In this document: positions 17,448 to 24,683 of the stretch, one piece after another
Layout of the letters: each line of letters opens with the position of its first letter
Numbering within the stretch: position 1 is the stretch's first letter
Origin: Sulfuricurvum sp.
GTDB lineage: Bacteria > Campylobacterota > Campylobacteria > Campylobacterales > Sulfurimonadaceae
Direction: 5' to 3'
DNA length: 51,267 bases
NCBI RefSeq assembly: GCF_028713855.1
Contig: NZ_JAQTNN010000019.1
Coordinates: 1-51,267, forward strand
Notes under the pieces: model-generated
Told to the model about the DNA's origin: nothing
The model's input: the letters and a program-made list of their open reading frames with translations, nothing else
The model's database searches: none
Program-made: the position numbers and the translations under genes

Positions 17448-18197
17448 TTACGCAGACTTGTTGATCATATTTAGAGCAAATCGCGGCGAAAGGCGACTGA
17501 TCATTTTAAGCGCAGCGCTTTGTCCCGGTTTTATTTCCGATATGCCGCACTTAATTTTTTTGATCGCAATTTTGACGAGCTTCGATACGGGCATGACATT
17601 TATATTATTTTGTTTACTACTCTCATAAGCATCGATCAACGGGGTTTGCGTAAATTGCGGAGCCACTTCAAAAACTTTCACGTCCGTATTTTTGAGTTGA
17701 AGTCGCATCGAATCGGTAAACGAGTGCAATGCGGCTTTGGTTGCGCAGTACACAGGAGAGTTCGCCAAAGGGACAAAAGCTAGCGCGGAGGTAACATTGA
17801 CGATTGCAGCACTCTTTTGTTTTTTCAAAAGTGGCAAGAACTGCGTACTCATACGGATCGTTCCGATAAGATTGGTATCGATCTCTTGTGTGAGGTTGGT
17901 TAAATCACTCTCTTCTTGCAAATCGATCTTTTTCATAACACCCGCATTGTTGATCAGCACATTCAGCTCCGGAAACATTCTTGAAACCTGTGCATACAAA
18001 GCTGTTATCTCCTGCGGATTAGCGATGTCGCATCGAAATGTATGCACATTTTTTAGTTCTTTCTTCGCAAGATCAAGTTTTTCCTGATCGCGACCAGTAA
18101 TGATAACTGTGTTTTCTTCGCACAATTGACGCGCGAACTCATAGCCGATACCGCTTGTACCGCCCGTAATGAGGATAGTGTTGTTCTTCATTTGCAT
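17448..18197 (-). CDS. Short-chain dehydrogenase (DltE-like)
   Basis: A 249-residue SDR: nucleotide motif TGGTSGIGYEFAR, NNAG at about residue 88, serine in VNVTSALAF, and YCATKAALHSF for the Tyr/Lys pair. The acidic-to-Arg pattern GRDQEKL after the second strand suggests NADP use. It resembles DltE-type and sepiapterin-reductase-like oxidoreductases. The GGAA of its ribosome site is 6 bases before ATG 18197. The gene diverges from hxlR across a 94-base region filled by a large palindrome holding its promoter. It is the first gene of the leftward run into fabF. Confidence 0.88.
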   Translation of the reverse strand: MQMKNNTILITGGTSGIGYEFARQLCEENTVIITGRDQEKLDLAKKELKNVHTFRCDIANPQEITALYAQVSRMFPELNVLINNAGVMKKIDLQEESDLTNLTQEIDTNLIGTIRMSTQFLPLLKKQKSAAIVNVTSALAFVPLANSPVYCATKAALHSFTDSMRLQLKNTDVKVFEVAPQFTQTPLIDAYESSKQNNINVMPVSKLVKIAIKKIKCGISEIKPGQSAALKMISRLSPRFALNMINKSA

Positions 18198-18227
18198 CTT
18201 TATTTCCTTCAGTAAGTTCTGTGCAAA

Positions 18228-18278
18228 TTTACTTGCATTATGAAAGTATATTATTTTTGCTATAATAATGCAAGTAAA
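18228..18278. promoter_or_regulatory. HxlR-type divergent operator-promoter, copy 1
   Basis: Two perfect 14-base arms, TTTACTTGCATTAT at 18228-18241 and its reverse complement at 18265-18278, enclose a 23-base AT-rich centre. Inside lies a leftward promoter, TTGCAT (18268-18273 on the minus strand) and TATACT (18245-18250), with a 17-base spacer. A rightward extended -10, TGCTATAAT, ends at 18266. The same arrangement recurs at 30156-30212. The location between SDR and hxlR suggests that the HxlR protein binds here. Confidence 0.75.
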
Positions 18279-18291
18279 ATGGAGAATTAGT

Positions 18292-18744
18292 ATGAAACGT
18301 AAAAGCTATAATGAAATGCCATGCCCAATAGCACAATGTTTAGAGCATGTAGGTGAGTGGTGGAGTATGCTGATTATCAGAGATGTATTTAGAGGATTCA
18401 GACGATTTGATGAACTCACTAAAAGTCTGGGAATAGCCCCGAACATCTTGACTCGACGATTAAATGATCTTGTTGAATCCGGTATTTTAGAGAAACAAAA
18501 ATACGGAGAGAGCGATAAACGGTTTGAATACGTTTTAACGCAGCGGGGGGTTGATCTCTATCCCCTACTCGTCGTGATGTTCGAATGGGGAAATAAACAT
18601 TCAGCCCCTAAGGGGGTAAAAAGTTATTTCATTAGTAACAAAACTAAAGAGATTGCAGAGCCTATAGTGATCGATAGAAAAACGGGAGAAGAGATGATTC
18701 CTGAGCGTTATCAACCGTACTTTACTAGTGAAGATAATGAATAA
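18292..18744 (+). CDS. HxlR-family transcriptional regulator
   Basis: A 150-residue winged-helix protein with the classic HxlR signature: MPCPIAQCLEHVGEWWSMLIIRDVF, then GIAPNILTRRLNDLVESGILEK, and the wing KRFEYVLTQRGVDLYPLL. HxlR proteins often use a conserved N-terminal cysteine to sense aldehydes, quinones or oxidants; Cys residues are present in PCPIAQC. ATG 18292 follows GGAG; an in-frame start 24 bases earlier is inside the operator and unlikely. The gene diverges from an SDR across a palindrome repeated 12 kb away, and it overlaps the Crp-like gene. It probably controls the SDR-fabF run, itself, and the efflux locus at 30 kb. Confidence 0.92.
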   Translation: MKRKSYNEMPCPIAQCLEHVGEWWSMLIIRDVFRGFRRFDELTKSLGIAPNILTRRLNDLVESGILEKQKYGESDKRFEYVLTQRGVDLYPLLVVMFEWGNKHSAPKGVKSYFISNKTKEIAEPIVIDRKTGEEMIPERYQPYFTSEDNE

Positions 18745-19333
18745 ATTACTTGAATTTCTGAACCTAAATATCACTTTGAGCAGTGATGAAGTGGATTTAC
18801 TTAACCATAAAATGGTTCAAAAGCATTTCAAAAAAGGTGAAATGATCCATCATTGTGAACATATACATGATAGTACCTATTTTATAGAATCGGGTACTGC
18901 AAGAGGCTTTTATATCGACGAAAACGGTAAAGACACCACGTGGCTTATCTATTTTAATGATGAAAACTCTCATATGACCAATCTATTCGTCCTTGATTAT
19001 GACAGCTATCTGAATCAAACTCCCTCAAAACTTCATTTTGAAGCGCTAAGCGATTGCACGGTTTCAATCATGAAAAAAGAAGATGTAGAAACTTTGTGTT
19101 CACACTATCATAAGTGGTCGGAGTTTATGAGAAAGTCGAGTGATACGGCATACTCTTTGGTACACGAAAAATTCTTTTCCCAACTGGTAGAAAATGCAGA
19201 AGAGCGCTTTGCCAGATTTTTAAAGACGACCCCACATCTTTTGCATAAAGTTCCGCAATATCATATCGCGTCGTATCTAGGAATAACTCCCCAACATTTA
19301 AGCAGGTTGAAAAAGATAAATCTGTGTGAATGA
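18737..19333 (+). CDS. Crp/Fnr-family regulator
   Basis: A 198-residue protein with an N-terminal cyclic-nucleotide-binding-type beta-roll (residues 10-125, containing FKKGEMIHHCEHIHDSTYFIESGTARGFY) and a short C-terminal helix-turn-helix (HIASYLGITPQHLSRLKKI). It has no Fnr iron-sulfur cysteine cluster and the ligand pocket is not canonical for cAMP, so the effector is unknown. ATG 18737 lies inside the last codons of hxlR, an 8-base overlap, so the two regulators form one operon. It ends 60 bases before the convergent hydrolase fragment. Confidence 0.88.
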   Translation: MNKLLEFLNLNITLSSDEVDLLNHKMVQKHFKKGEMIHHCEHIHDSTYFIESGTARGFYIDENGKDTTWLIYFNDENSHMTNLFVLDYDSYLNQTPSKLHFEALSDCTVSIMKKEDVETLCSHYHKWSEFMRKSSDTAYSLVHEKFFSQLVENAEERFARFLKTTPHLLHKVPQYHIASYLGITPQHLSRLKKINLCE

Positions 19334-19393
19334 CATATACGCACCCAAGCCTATAAGCTCAAGTGCATGTTTTATATTTCAAGTGTCGTGATA

Positions 19394-19952
19394 TTAATGT
19401 TGCAAGACAATGTCGATCAGCTTTTGAGGATTATCAACAAAACCAAAATGCCCACTATTCTCAACAGTGATGATATGTACACCGCCAAGCTCTTTAGCCG
19501 TTCTTTCACGCTCTTGCAGTGTAGACCAGTCATGATCGCCATAGACCAGCGTCACCGGTGCCTTTACGCCAGCATAAAAATTACGAGCTTTTCCCCATGA
19601 TTCCCAATTCTCAAAAACATTGCGTTCCACGTAACGGTAATTTTCGCGATAACCTGCCGTATTTAACTTGCTCAGCAAATCATCCGGCATCCCACTCTTA
19701 TTCGCAAAACCGCCGCTGAGCACCATCCCTAAAAACAACCGATTTTCAAGTTTTGCCATGATGGCACCATATCCAGGAACCGAGTAATTAGCAAGCATAA
19801 AGTTGGCAAAGAAATTACCTCTACGAACTCCATCTGCATAGCGAGTGTCGTAGTCATAAGGATTTGAAGAGATGACTTTAGTGATTCGATCTGGAAGCGT
19901 ACTAGCAACACTTAGTGCCAAGACCCCACCAATCGATTCACCAACTAAAGTT
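19394..19952 (-). pseudogene. Alpha/beta hydrolase, C-terminal fragment (disrupted by Tn3-type transposon)
   Basis: This is the 3' part of the hydrolase gene whose 5' part is at 29195-29595. It opens at the target duplication and reads LVGESIGGVLALSVAS, the nucleophile elbow of the fold, so the catalytic serine sits a few codons from the insertion point. A catalytic aspartate candidate is in YGDHDWSTL and the histidine in NSGHFGFVDNP. Joining the two parts with one copy of AAAGTT gives a single in-frame gene of 317 codons plus stop. A truncated protein from the internal Met at 19921 would lack the nucleophile, so the fragment is considered non-functional. Confidence 0.93.
19947..19952. repeat. 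Target-site duplication of the Tn3-type transposon, left copy
   Basis: AAAGTT, directly outside the left terminal repeat, matches the six bases directly outside the right repeat at 29195-29200. Removing the element with one copy restores the hydrolase reading frame. Confidence 0.93.
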
Positions 19953-20006
19953 GGGTGTAAACCTACAAATAGGGTTTTTTCCCTATGCGCTTTAAAATTA
20001 GCTTAA
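19953..20006 (+). repeat. Tn3-type terminal inverted repeat, left
   Basis: It begins GGGTGTAAACC at the outer tip, contains CTACAAATAGGG, TTTTTTCCC and TTTAAA, and ends GCTTAA inside. Fifty of 54 positions match the reverse complement of 29141-29194. It is longer than the roughly 38 bp usual for the family. Confidence 0.92.
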
Positions 20007-20030
20007 AGTCATTCTACGAGCCTCTATAAA

Positions 20031-23000
20031 TCAAATTTCTACTTCCGGTATAGTTGTCGACACGGATAACGCCTTTATCGCCTCTATATCGAATTCATCT
20101 TCAATTGGTTTCTCTGTAAAATCGTACTCCCCGTAAAAGTTAATGTGCTGCCAGTGGATAATCGAGCCGCTTTTAAGGGCATTGATAATTTTGTTTTGTT
20201 GCTCAAGATCTTTTTCTTTGGCAAGTAGGTTTGAGAAATAGAGATAGTTCCAGCAAATGATCGAGTTTTGGATCAGGCGAAGAGCATTGCTCGCGATATC
20301 CTGTTCCTCTTTGGTGGCATAGAAAAATTCCCCGCTGTTTCCGAAGAACACCGCTTTTGAGAATTTGTTCGCGTTCTCCACTTTATTGAGCTGCTTTTCA
20401 ATCTGTTGGCGGAGTGAGACATCATCGATGTAGGTGAGAAGGAACCTTGTCTTAATTATCCGACCAAACTCCCGGAGTGCTTGATAGAGTTTGTGTTTGC
20501 GCGAATATGACGTCAACCGTTTCAACAGTTGTGATGCGCTGACCCGCCGTTCCTTGATTGTAATCACTAACCGAAGTATCTGCTCCCACTGCTCTTCTAT
20601 GATTGCGGTGTTGATCTGCTTAACTGGCAGGAGCGTATAACCGTTATCTCGGTAAAGCTTTTTAGGTTCAAAAGCATAAAGCTGCTGATCTTTGAAGTTC
20701 TTGATCCGTGGCGCAAATGTAAATCCTAGGAGATGGGTCAGGGCAAATATAACCTCACTGTATCCGAACGTGTCTGTAGAATGGATATCGCTTTGTATTA
20801 CTTCTTGATGCATTAAGCCATCAATGACATACGCTGCTTCGCGCTCGCTGGCATTGATCACTGTCGTATAAAAAAGCCGGTGCGATTCATCCACAAAACT
20901 GTATCGGCTAACACCACGCCCCAATCCGAAATATTTGAATGAATACCCCGAATTGAGTGAATCGACGCTGAGATTAAATTTCTGACCGTCACTGGCGGTA
21001 TGATTTTTGTCTGGATTGGCACGAAAGAGTTTAGGAATATTAAGTGTTTCCGTAAACGCGAGTACGGCGTCATTAGCTTCTTGAAGCATATCGGGCGAGA
21101 GGTACCATGTGCGAATATGATCAATATCGTGCACCGATATCCCTTTGGATATCTTTGCCATTTTTGGGATGCTAATGTTGCATCCATATCCTATGATGGA
21201 GGCGTAGAGGGCATTAGATTTTGGGGAACGATGGTGCAGCGTCCTCGTATGGTGATGAAATTTTACTCCAAATATAGCCAACCGGTCTATTTGACGCAGC
21301 ACATCAATAAGAGGGATAAATTTCTCTTTTGGTAGATAGGTATTCAGCCCATCCTCCTCTTCACGCTTGTCGAGTTTAGGGGTATGTACAATAAATGATC
21401 CATCACCTTTAGTATGGAAAAAGCTGTTAATCCCCTTGATGACATTATTGTTGACGTTGCGATAAATTCCATCAAGCTCACCACTTAAATCATCAAGTAT
21501 CCCAATTGAAGATTTCAGCTTATCCATTCCATAGCGCTTGAGAAAGAGTTCCTTCGTACGGGTGTATTCGCTCATATCAATCAGATAATCGTTAAACGCA
21601 CGGTAGCGATAGGAGTTTTTTAGATTGAGTGATCCCGATTTGATTCCCTCTGCAATGGCGATGAAGAGAAACATCTTGTAGAGCGATATTCGAAACGGCT
21701 CGTCTGTGCTGCTTTGAAGTAGAGAGTTTTTCTCCTCTTCGCCCAAAAACTCCATTGGCAGCTTTGCTGTAACGTTTCCTCCGGTAGTTTTAAAGAAGGC
21801 AATCGCTTTAAGTAGCGACTTATCGGATTCCTTCTCATCGAATTCCAACGCTTTAATGATATCAGAAACCCGGTTCTGAAGTTTACGGGAACGCTCTTCG
21901 AGTATAGTGTGATAACCAATATGATCTTCCAATTCATCATGTGCATCCAGATACGGTTTTTTCTCCTCTTCATCGGTAATCATCGCTTCGATTTGTTCAC
22001 CGATAAGGCGAATTTTTTCATCTGAACTGATATCAGAAACCAGCATTTTTTTAATGGAGTGGAGTTTGGGGATCAGGCGGTTTTTGACCAGATCGGCGAT
22101 TTCAACAGAAGCTTTTGAACGTGACTGTCTCTGAAGGAAATAGGCATTTTGATGTTCACGCAAAGCGGAGAGTTTGGCGCTTTGGACCGATTGCACCAGT
22201 ATCTCACAGAGCTGATCGCTTCGTATCCTTGTCTGATGTGCGACGAAACAAATCAGATCGAACTGCTGTTTGTGTTTTGCTTTTCGTAGAATCTGATGTA
22301 CATCGCTTTTCTCAACCCATTGGGCATAGTGGCGGGCAGTATTTTCTTCTAGTTCAATATCGCGGATAATATCGGTTAGTGAGGTATGTATATTGCGGAG
22401 TGTCTCATAGGTACGGACTTCTTCTTTAATTTTCGAAGGTTTGAGCGAATGAGAAAACTTCTTAAATCGTGCAATAGTGTAGCGCCCCGGCAGGGTTTCA
22501 TCGGTTTGTAAAAAAAGTTCCAGGGATTGCAATGCCGTATGCGCCGAGTACGACTTCAGCCTCTTGAAGATATTTCCACGATGCGTATTCATCGCTTCGG
22601 TGATGATTTTAGAAAGGAAAGTGTAAGACGGTACTTCATATCGATAAGCAATAGCCGATTCGACCAACGCATAGAATACTGCTTTAGGTGTAGAGAGCCC
22701 AACTATAAGTCTTTGGGACTCATCGATCAATTTTTGCTTGAGCTTGTCATCCGGTGCCATATAGCCAAAATGTTCCCGGATGATTTTTTTGTAGAGGGCA
22801 ATGGTGTTTTTTGCTGATGAGATATCGTCAATCTTTAGATCATAGCGTCTTGCAATATAATCGATATCGTTTTCATAAAACATACTCGGTTCATAAAATG
22901 AACGTGTCACTTTAAAATATCCAAACATTGCTATGAACCTTGCCTTATTGATAGCTTTGTCAATGGCGACCATCTGACGTTGAATTGGAAGCGGTAATGA

Positions 23001-23090
23001 AAAAACTTCTTGTCTCGATTCATTGTTAAGAACCGGAGGGGTTTCGAACTCTTTTTTCTGTGCATGATTGAGGATTTTTAGATAAGTCAT
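20031..23090 (-). CDS. tnpA: Tn3-family transposase
   Basis: A 1019-residue transposase, the normal length for the Tn3 family. The N-terminal DNA-binding part (KEFETPPVLNNESRQEVFSLP at residues 13-33) recognises the terminal repeats, and the C-terminal DDE catalytic domain carries out replicative transposition. Diagnostic blocks are visible: LNSGYSFKYFGLGRGVSRY, ASEREAAYVIDGLMH and SDIHSTDTFGYSEVIFALTH, the last holding one catalytic aspartate. It starts at ATG 23090 and stops 25 bases inside the left repeat. No frameshift or internal stop was seen, so it is probably active. Cointegrates would be resolved by the resolvase at 28179. Confidence 0.97.
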   Translation of the reverse strand: MTYLKILNHAQKKEFETPPVLNNESRQEVFSLPLPIQRQMVAIDKAINKARFIAMFGYFKVTRSFYEPSMFYENDIDYIARRYDLKIDDISSAKNTIALYKKIIREHFGYMAPDDKLKQKLIDESQRLIVGLSTPKAVFYALVESAIAYRYEVPSYTFLSKIITEAMNTHRGNIFKRLKSYSAHTALQSLELFLQTDETLPGRYTIARFKKFSHSLKPSKIKEEVRTYETLRNIHTSLTDIIRDIELEENTARHYAQWVEKSDVHQILRKAKHKQQFDLICFVAHQTRIRSDQLCEILVQSVQSAKLSALREHQNAYFLQRQSRSKASVEIADLVKNRLIPKLHSIKKMLVSDISSDEKIRLIGEQIEAMITDEEEKKPYLDAHDELEDHIGYHTILEERSRKLQNRVSDIIKALEFDEKESDKSLLKAIAFFKTTGGNVTAKLPMEFLGEEEKNSLLQSSTDEPFRISLYKMFLFIAIAEGIKSGSLNLKNSYRYRAFNDYLIDMSEYTRTKELFLKRYGMDKLKSSIGILDDLSGELDGIYRNVNNNVIKGINSFFHTKGDGSFIVHTPKLDKREEEDGLNTYLPKEKFIPLIDVLRQIDRLAIFGVKFHHHTRTLHHRSPKSNALYASIIGYGCNISIPKMAKISKGISVHDIDHIRTWYLSPDMLQEANDAVLAFTETLNIPKLFRANPDKNHTASDGQKFNLSVDSLNSGYSFKYFGLGRGVSRYSFVDESHRLFYTTVINASEREAAYVIDGLMHQEVIQSDIHSTDTFGYSEVIFALTHLLGFTFAPRIKNFKDQQLYAFEPKKLYRDNGYTLLPVKQINTAIIEEQWEQILRLVITIKERRVSASQLLKRLTSYSRKHKLYQALREFGRIIKTRFLLTYIDDVSLRQQIEKQLNKVENANKFSKAVFFGNSGEFFYATKEEQDIASNALRLIQNSIICWNYLYFSNLLAKEKDLEQQNKIINALKSGSIIHWQHINFYGEYDFTEKPIEDEFDIEAIKALSVSTTIPEVEI

Positions 23091-23254
23091 TTATTCTCCG
23101 ATAGAGATCGTCATAAAATGATAGAAAAGACTCGCTGCTAAATAGTGTAGATATTACTTGTTACCATAGTTCAATTCTAAAGTGACGAACAAAATGAACA
23201 TATAGAGTGCGATGAGTAAATATATTACAATGAGCCATGCCATGTTCTAACATT

Positions 23255-23632
23255 TTATTGCATGGCAACCGGATCATTGAAAAACAGTTCCCGGTTTTCA
23301 TCGAAATTTTTGACCAGCGTTGTAAAGCATCCCGCCATTTCACGAATCGTTTGAATATTGGGTTCGATGTACACTTTATTCCCCTTTTTCTCCACGGTGA
23401 TAATTTTTGCCTCTTTAAGCTCTTTGATGTGGGCAGAAATGGTCGGAAGGGAAAAATTAAAATGCTCTGCAATGGTACTGACACAGGTAGCAATGGGATT
23501 GACTTCAACACCGGGCTGCTTTTTATCCAGTGAACAAGTATATCCCCCCGTAAAAACATTTTTAAAAATCAGAAAACGGGTCTCGTTACTGAGCGCTTTA
23601 AAAATCTTGAGCTTTTGTTCCATATCGAGCAT
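23255..23632 (-). CDS. ArsR/SmtB-family repressor
   Basis: A 125-residue winged-helix regulator. The helix-turn-helix region STIAEHFNFSLPTISAHIKELKEA and wing TVEKKGNKVYIE are characteristic. Three cysteines at positions 33, 50 and 102 could form a metal, metalloid or per/polysulfide sensing site. The CxC metal-box of ArsR/SmtB itself is absent, and an insertion after helix 2 (LDKKQPGVEVNPI) separates Cys33 and Cys50, which suggests a redox or persulfide sensor instead. AAGGAATC precedes ATG 23632. It diverges from the dsrE-like operon over a 95-base gap with a repeated AGCTAAT motif and probably represses both directions. Confidence 0.88.
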   Translation of the reverse strand: MLDMEQKLKIFKALSNETRFLIFKNVFTGGYTCSLDKKQPGVEVNPIATCVSTIAEHFNFSLPTISAHIKELKEAKIITVEKKGNKVYIEPNIQTIREMAGCFTTLVKNFDENRELFFNDPVAMQ

Positions 23633-23672
23633 GAGATTCCTTGACAGATTGATTTTATTATTATACCATACA

Positions 23673-23695
23673 AGCTAATTAGTTACTTAGCTAAT
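23673..23695. promoter_or_regulatory. Candidate operator between arsR and dsrE-like operon
   Basis: AGCTAAT occurs at 23673-23679 and 23689-23695, and the interval ATTAG...CTAAT is an imperfect palindrome of the kind ArsR proteins bind. TTGACA (23641) with TACCAT 17 bases later would start rightward transcripts here. TATAAT on the minus strand (23660-23665) would serve arsR. The site overlaps both promoters. Confidence 0.5.
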
Positions 23696-23727
23696 ATCCT
23701 AATGTAATACTTTTAAAGGAGATTGCT

Positions 23728-24081
23728 ATGATTACCTTGCTTTTAAATCATGAACCCTATGACGGCAGCGACATTACCTACAATGCACTTCGTTTGGCAA
23801 AGAGTCTTCATAAAAATGGCGAAGAGGTCAATATTTTCTTAATGAACGATGCCGTCGATTTGGCGCGCAGTATTTGTGTGAAACCGGAGATATACGATTT
23901 TGATCTGCACGATACGATCAAAAAGTTGTATGAACGTGGTGTGAACGTTCGCGCCTGCGGAACGTGCAACGCACGATGCGGACTTTATAAAAACACTCCA
24001 TATTTCAGTGACGAAATTTCCTCGACTATGGATCAGCTCACCGAATGGGTGATTCAAAGTAAACAAGTTCTTACATTCTAA
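23728..24081 (+). CDS. DsrE/DsrF-like sulfur-carrier protein
   Basis: A 117-residue protein of the DsrE fold: an N-terminal strand ITLLLNHEPYDGSD, a helix LRLAKSLHKNG, then VNIFLMNDAV. Cysteines at 50, 77, 80 and 84 are arranged in ACGTCNARCG; small DsrE proteins commonly use such a cysteine to carry a persulfide. It is first in the rightward cargo operon, behind AAAGGAG, and its stop overlaps the methyltransferase start (TAATG). Proximity to DsbD and thioredoxin suggests a reductive sulfur-relay role, which is an inference. Confidence 0.85.
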   Translation: MITLLLNHEPYDGSDITYNALRLAKSLHKNGEEVNIFLMNDAVDLARSICVKPEIYDFDLHDTIKKLYERGVNVRACGTCNARCGLYKNTPYFSDEISSTMDQLTEWVIQSKQVLTF

Positions 24082-24665
24082 TGGCTAATACACAGAGTTT
24101 TGATCAATATACGGAGGCGTATGAACAATGGTTTGAAAAAAATCCGCACATTTATGCAGATGAAGTTCAAACTCTTAAACAGCTTGTAGGGAATGCAAAA
24201 AATGGTCTTGATATTGGTATGGGAAGCGGACAGTTCGCTCTCCCGTTAGGAATTGATATTGGCATAGAACCGTCACAGCAAATGAGAGCAAAAGCACTTT
24301 CTAAAGGATTACACCCTGTTGACGGGATAGCTGAAAATCTCCCTTTTGAAGATGAGGAGTTTGATTTCGCATTAATGATAACTGTCATCTGTTTTGTCGA
24401 TGATCCTCTTAAAGCAATACAAGAAGCCTTTAGGGTTATCTGCAAAAATGGGTTGTTAATTATCGGTATTATAGATAAAAACTCATCAGTAGGACGACAA
24501 TATGAAGAAAATAAGGAATCAAACCGTTTCTATAAACAAGCAACTTTTTTTTCCATTGAAGAAATTAAAACGTTAGCTCGGCAAGCAGGTTTTAGCGACT
24601 GCTCCTCTACGGGAGTCAAAATGATGGATGACTCTTTTGTTTTCATCCAATGTTTTAAATCATAG
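24081..24665 (+). CDS. SAM-dependent methyltransferase (class I)
   Basis: A 194-residue Methyltransf_11-type enzyme. Motif I is GLDIGMGSGQFALPL at residues 42-56, followed by GIDIGIEPSQQM, VDGIAENLPFEDEEFDFALM (motif II/III), and FFSIEEIKTLARQAGFSDC. Arsenite or thiol methyltransferases need conserved cysteines that are not evident here, so the substrate is open. It overlaps the dsrE-like stop by one base and precedes dsbD by 18 bases, so it is part of the thiol-redox operon. A role in modifying a metalloid or a sulfur compound is possible but unproven. Confidence 0.85.
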   Translation: MANTQSFDQYTEAYEQWFEKNPHIYADEVQTLKQLVGNAKNGLDIGMGSGQFALPLGIDIGIEPSQQMRAKALSKGLHPVDGIAENLPFEDEEFDFALMITVICFVDDPLKAIQEAFRVICKNGLLIIGIIDKNSSVGRQYEENKESNRFYKQATFFSIEEIKTLARQAGFSDCSSTGVKMMDDSFVFIQCFKS

Positions 24666-24683
24666 AGAGAAAGGAACTCACGA

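Noticed and set aside
18268..18291. Upstream start of hxlR adding eight residues
   Set aside because: It would begin inside the palindromic operator and lacks a ribosome site; ATG 18292 has GGAG at the right distance.
19971..20006. Shorter Tn3 repeat beginning at the inner GGGTTTTTTCCC
   Set aside because: The adjacent ten bases are also inverted-repeated, and no direct repeat flanks this inner position. The 54-bp limit gives a perfect 6-bp duplication and restores the reading frame.
21000..21335. Open frames on the strand opposite tnpA and other long genes
   Set aside because: They are shadows of the strongly supported transposase frame, with no ribosome site or family motif.
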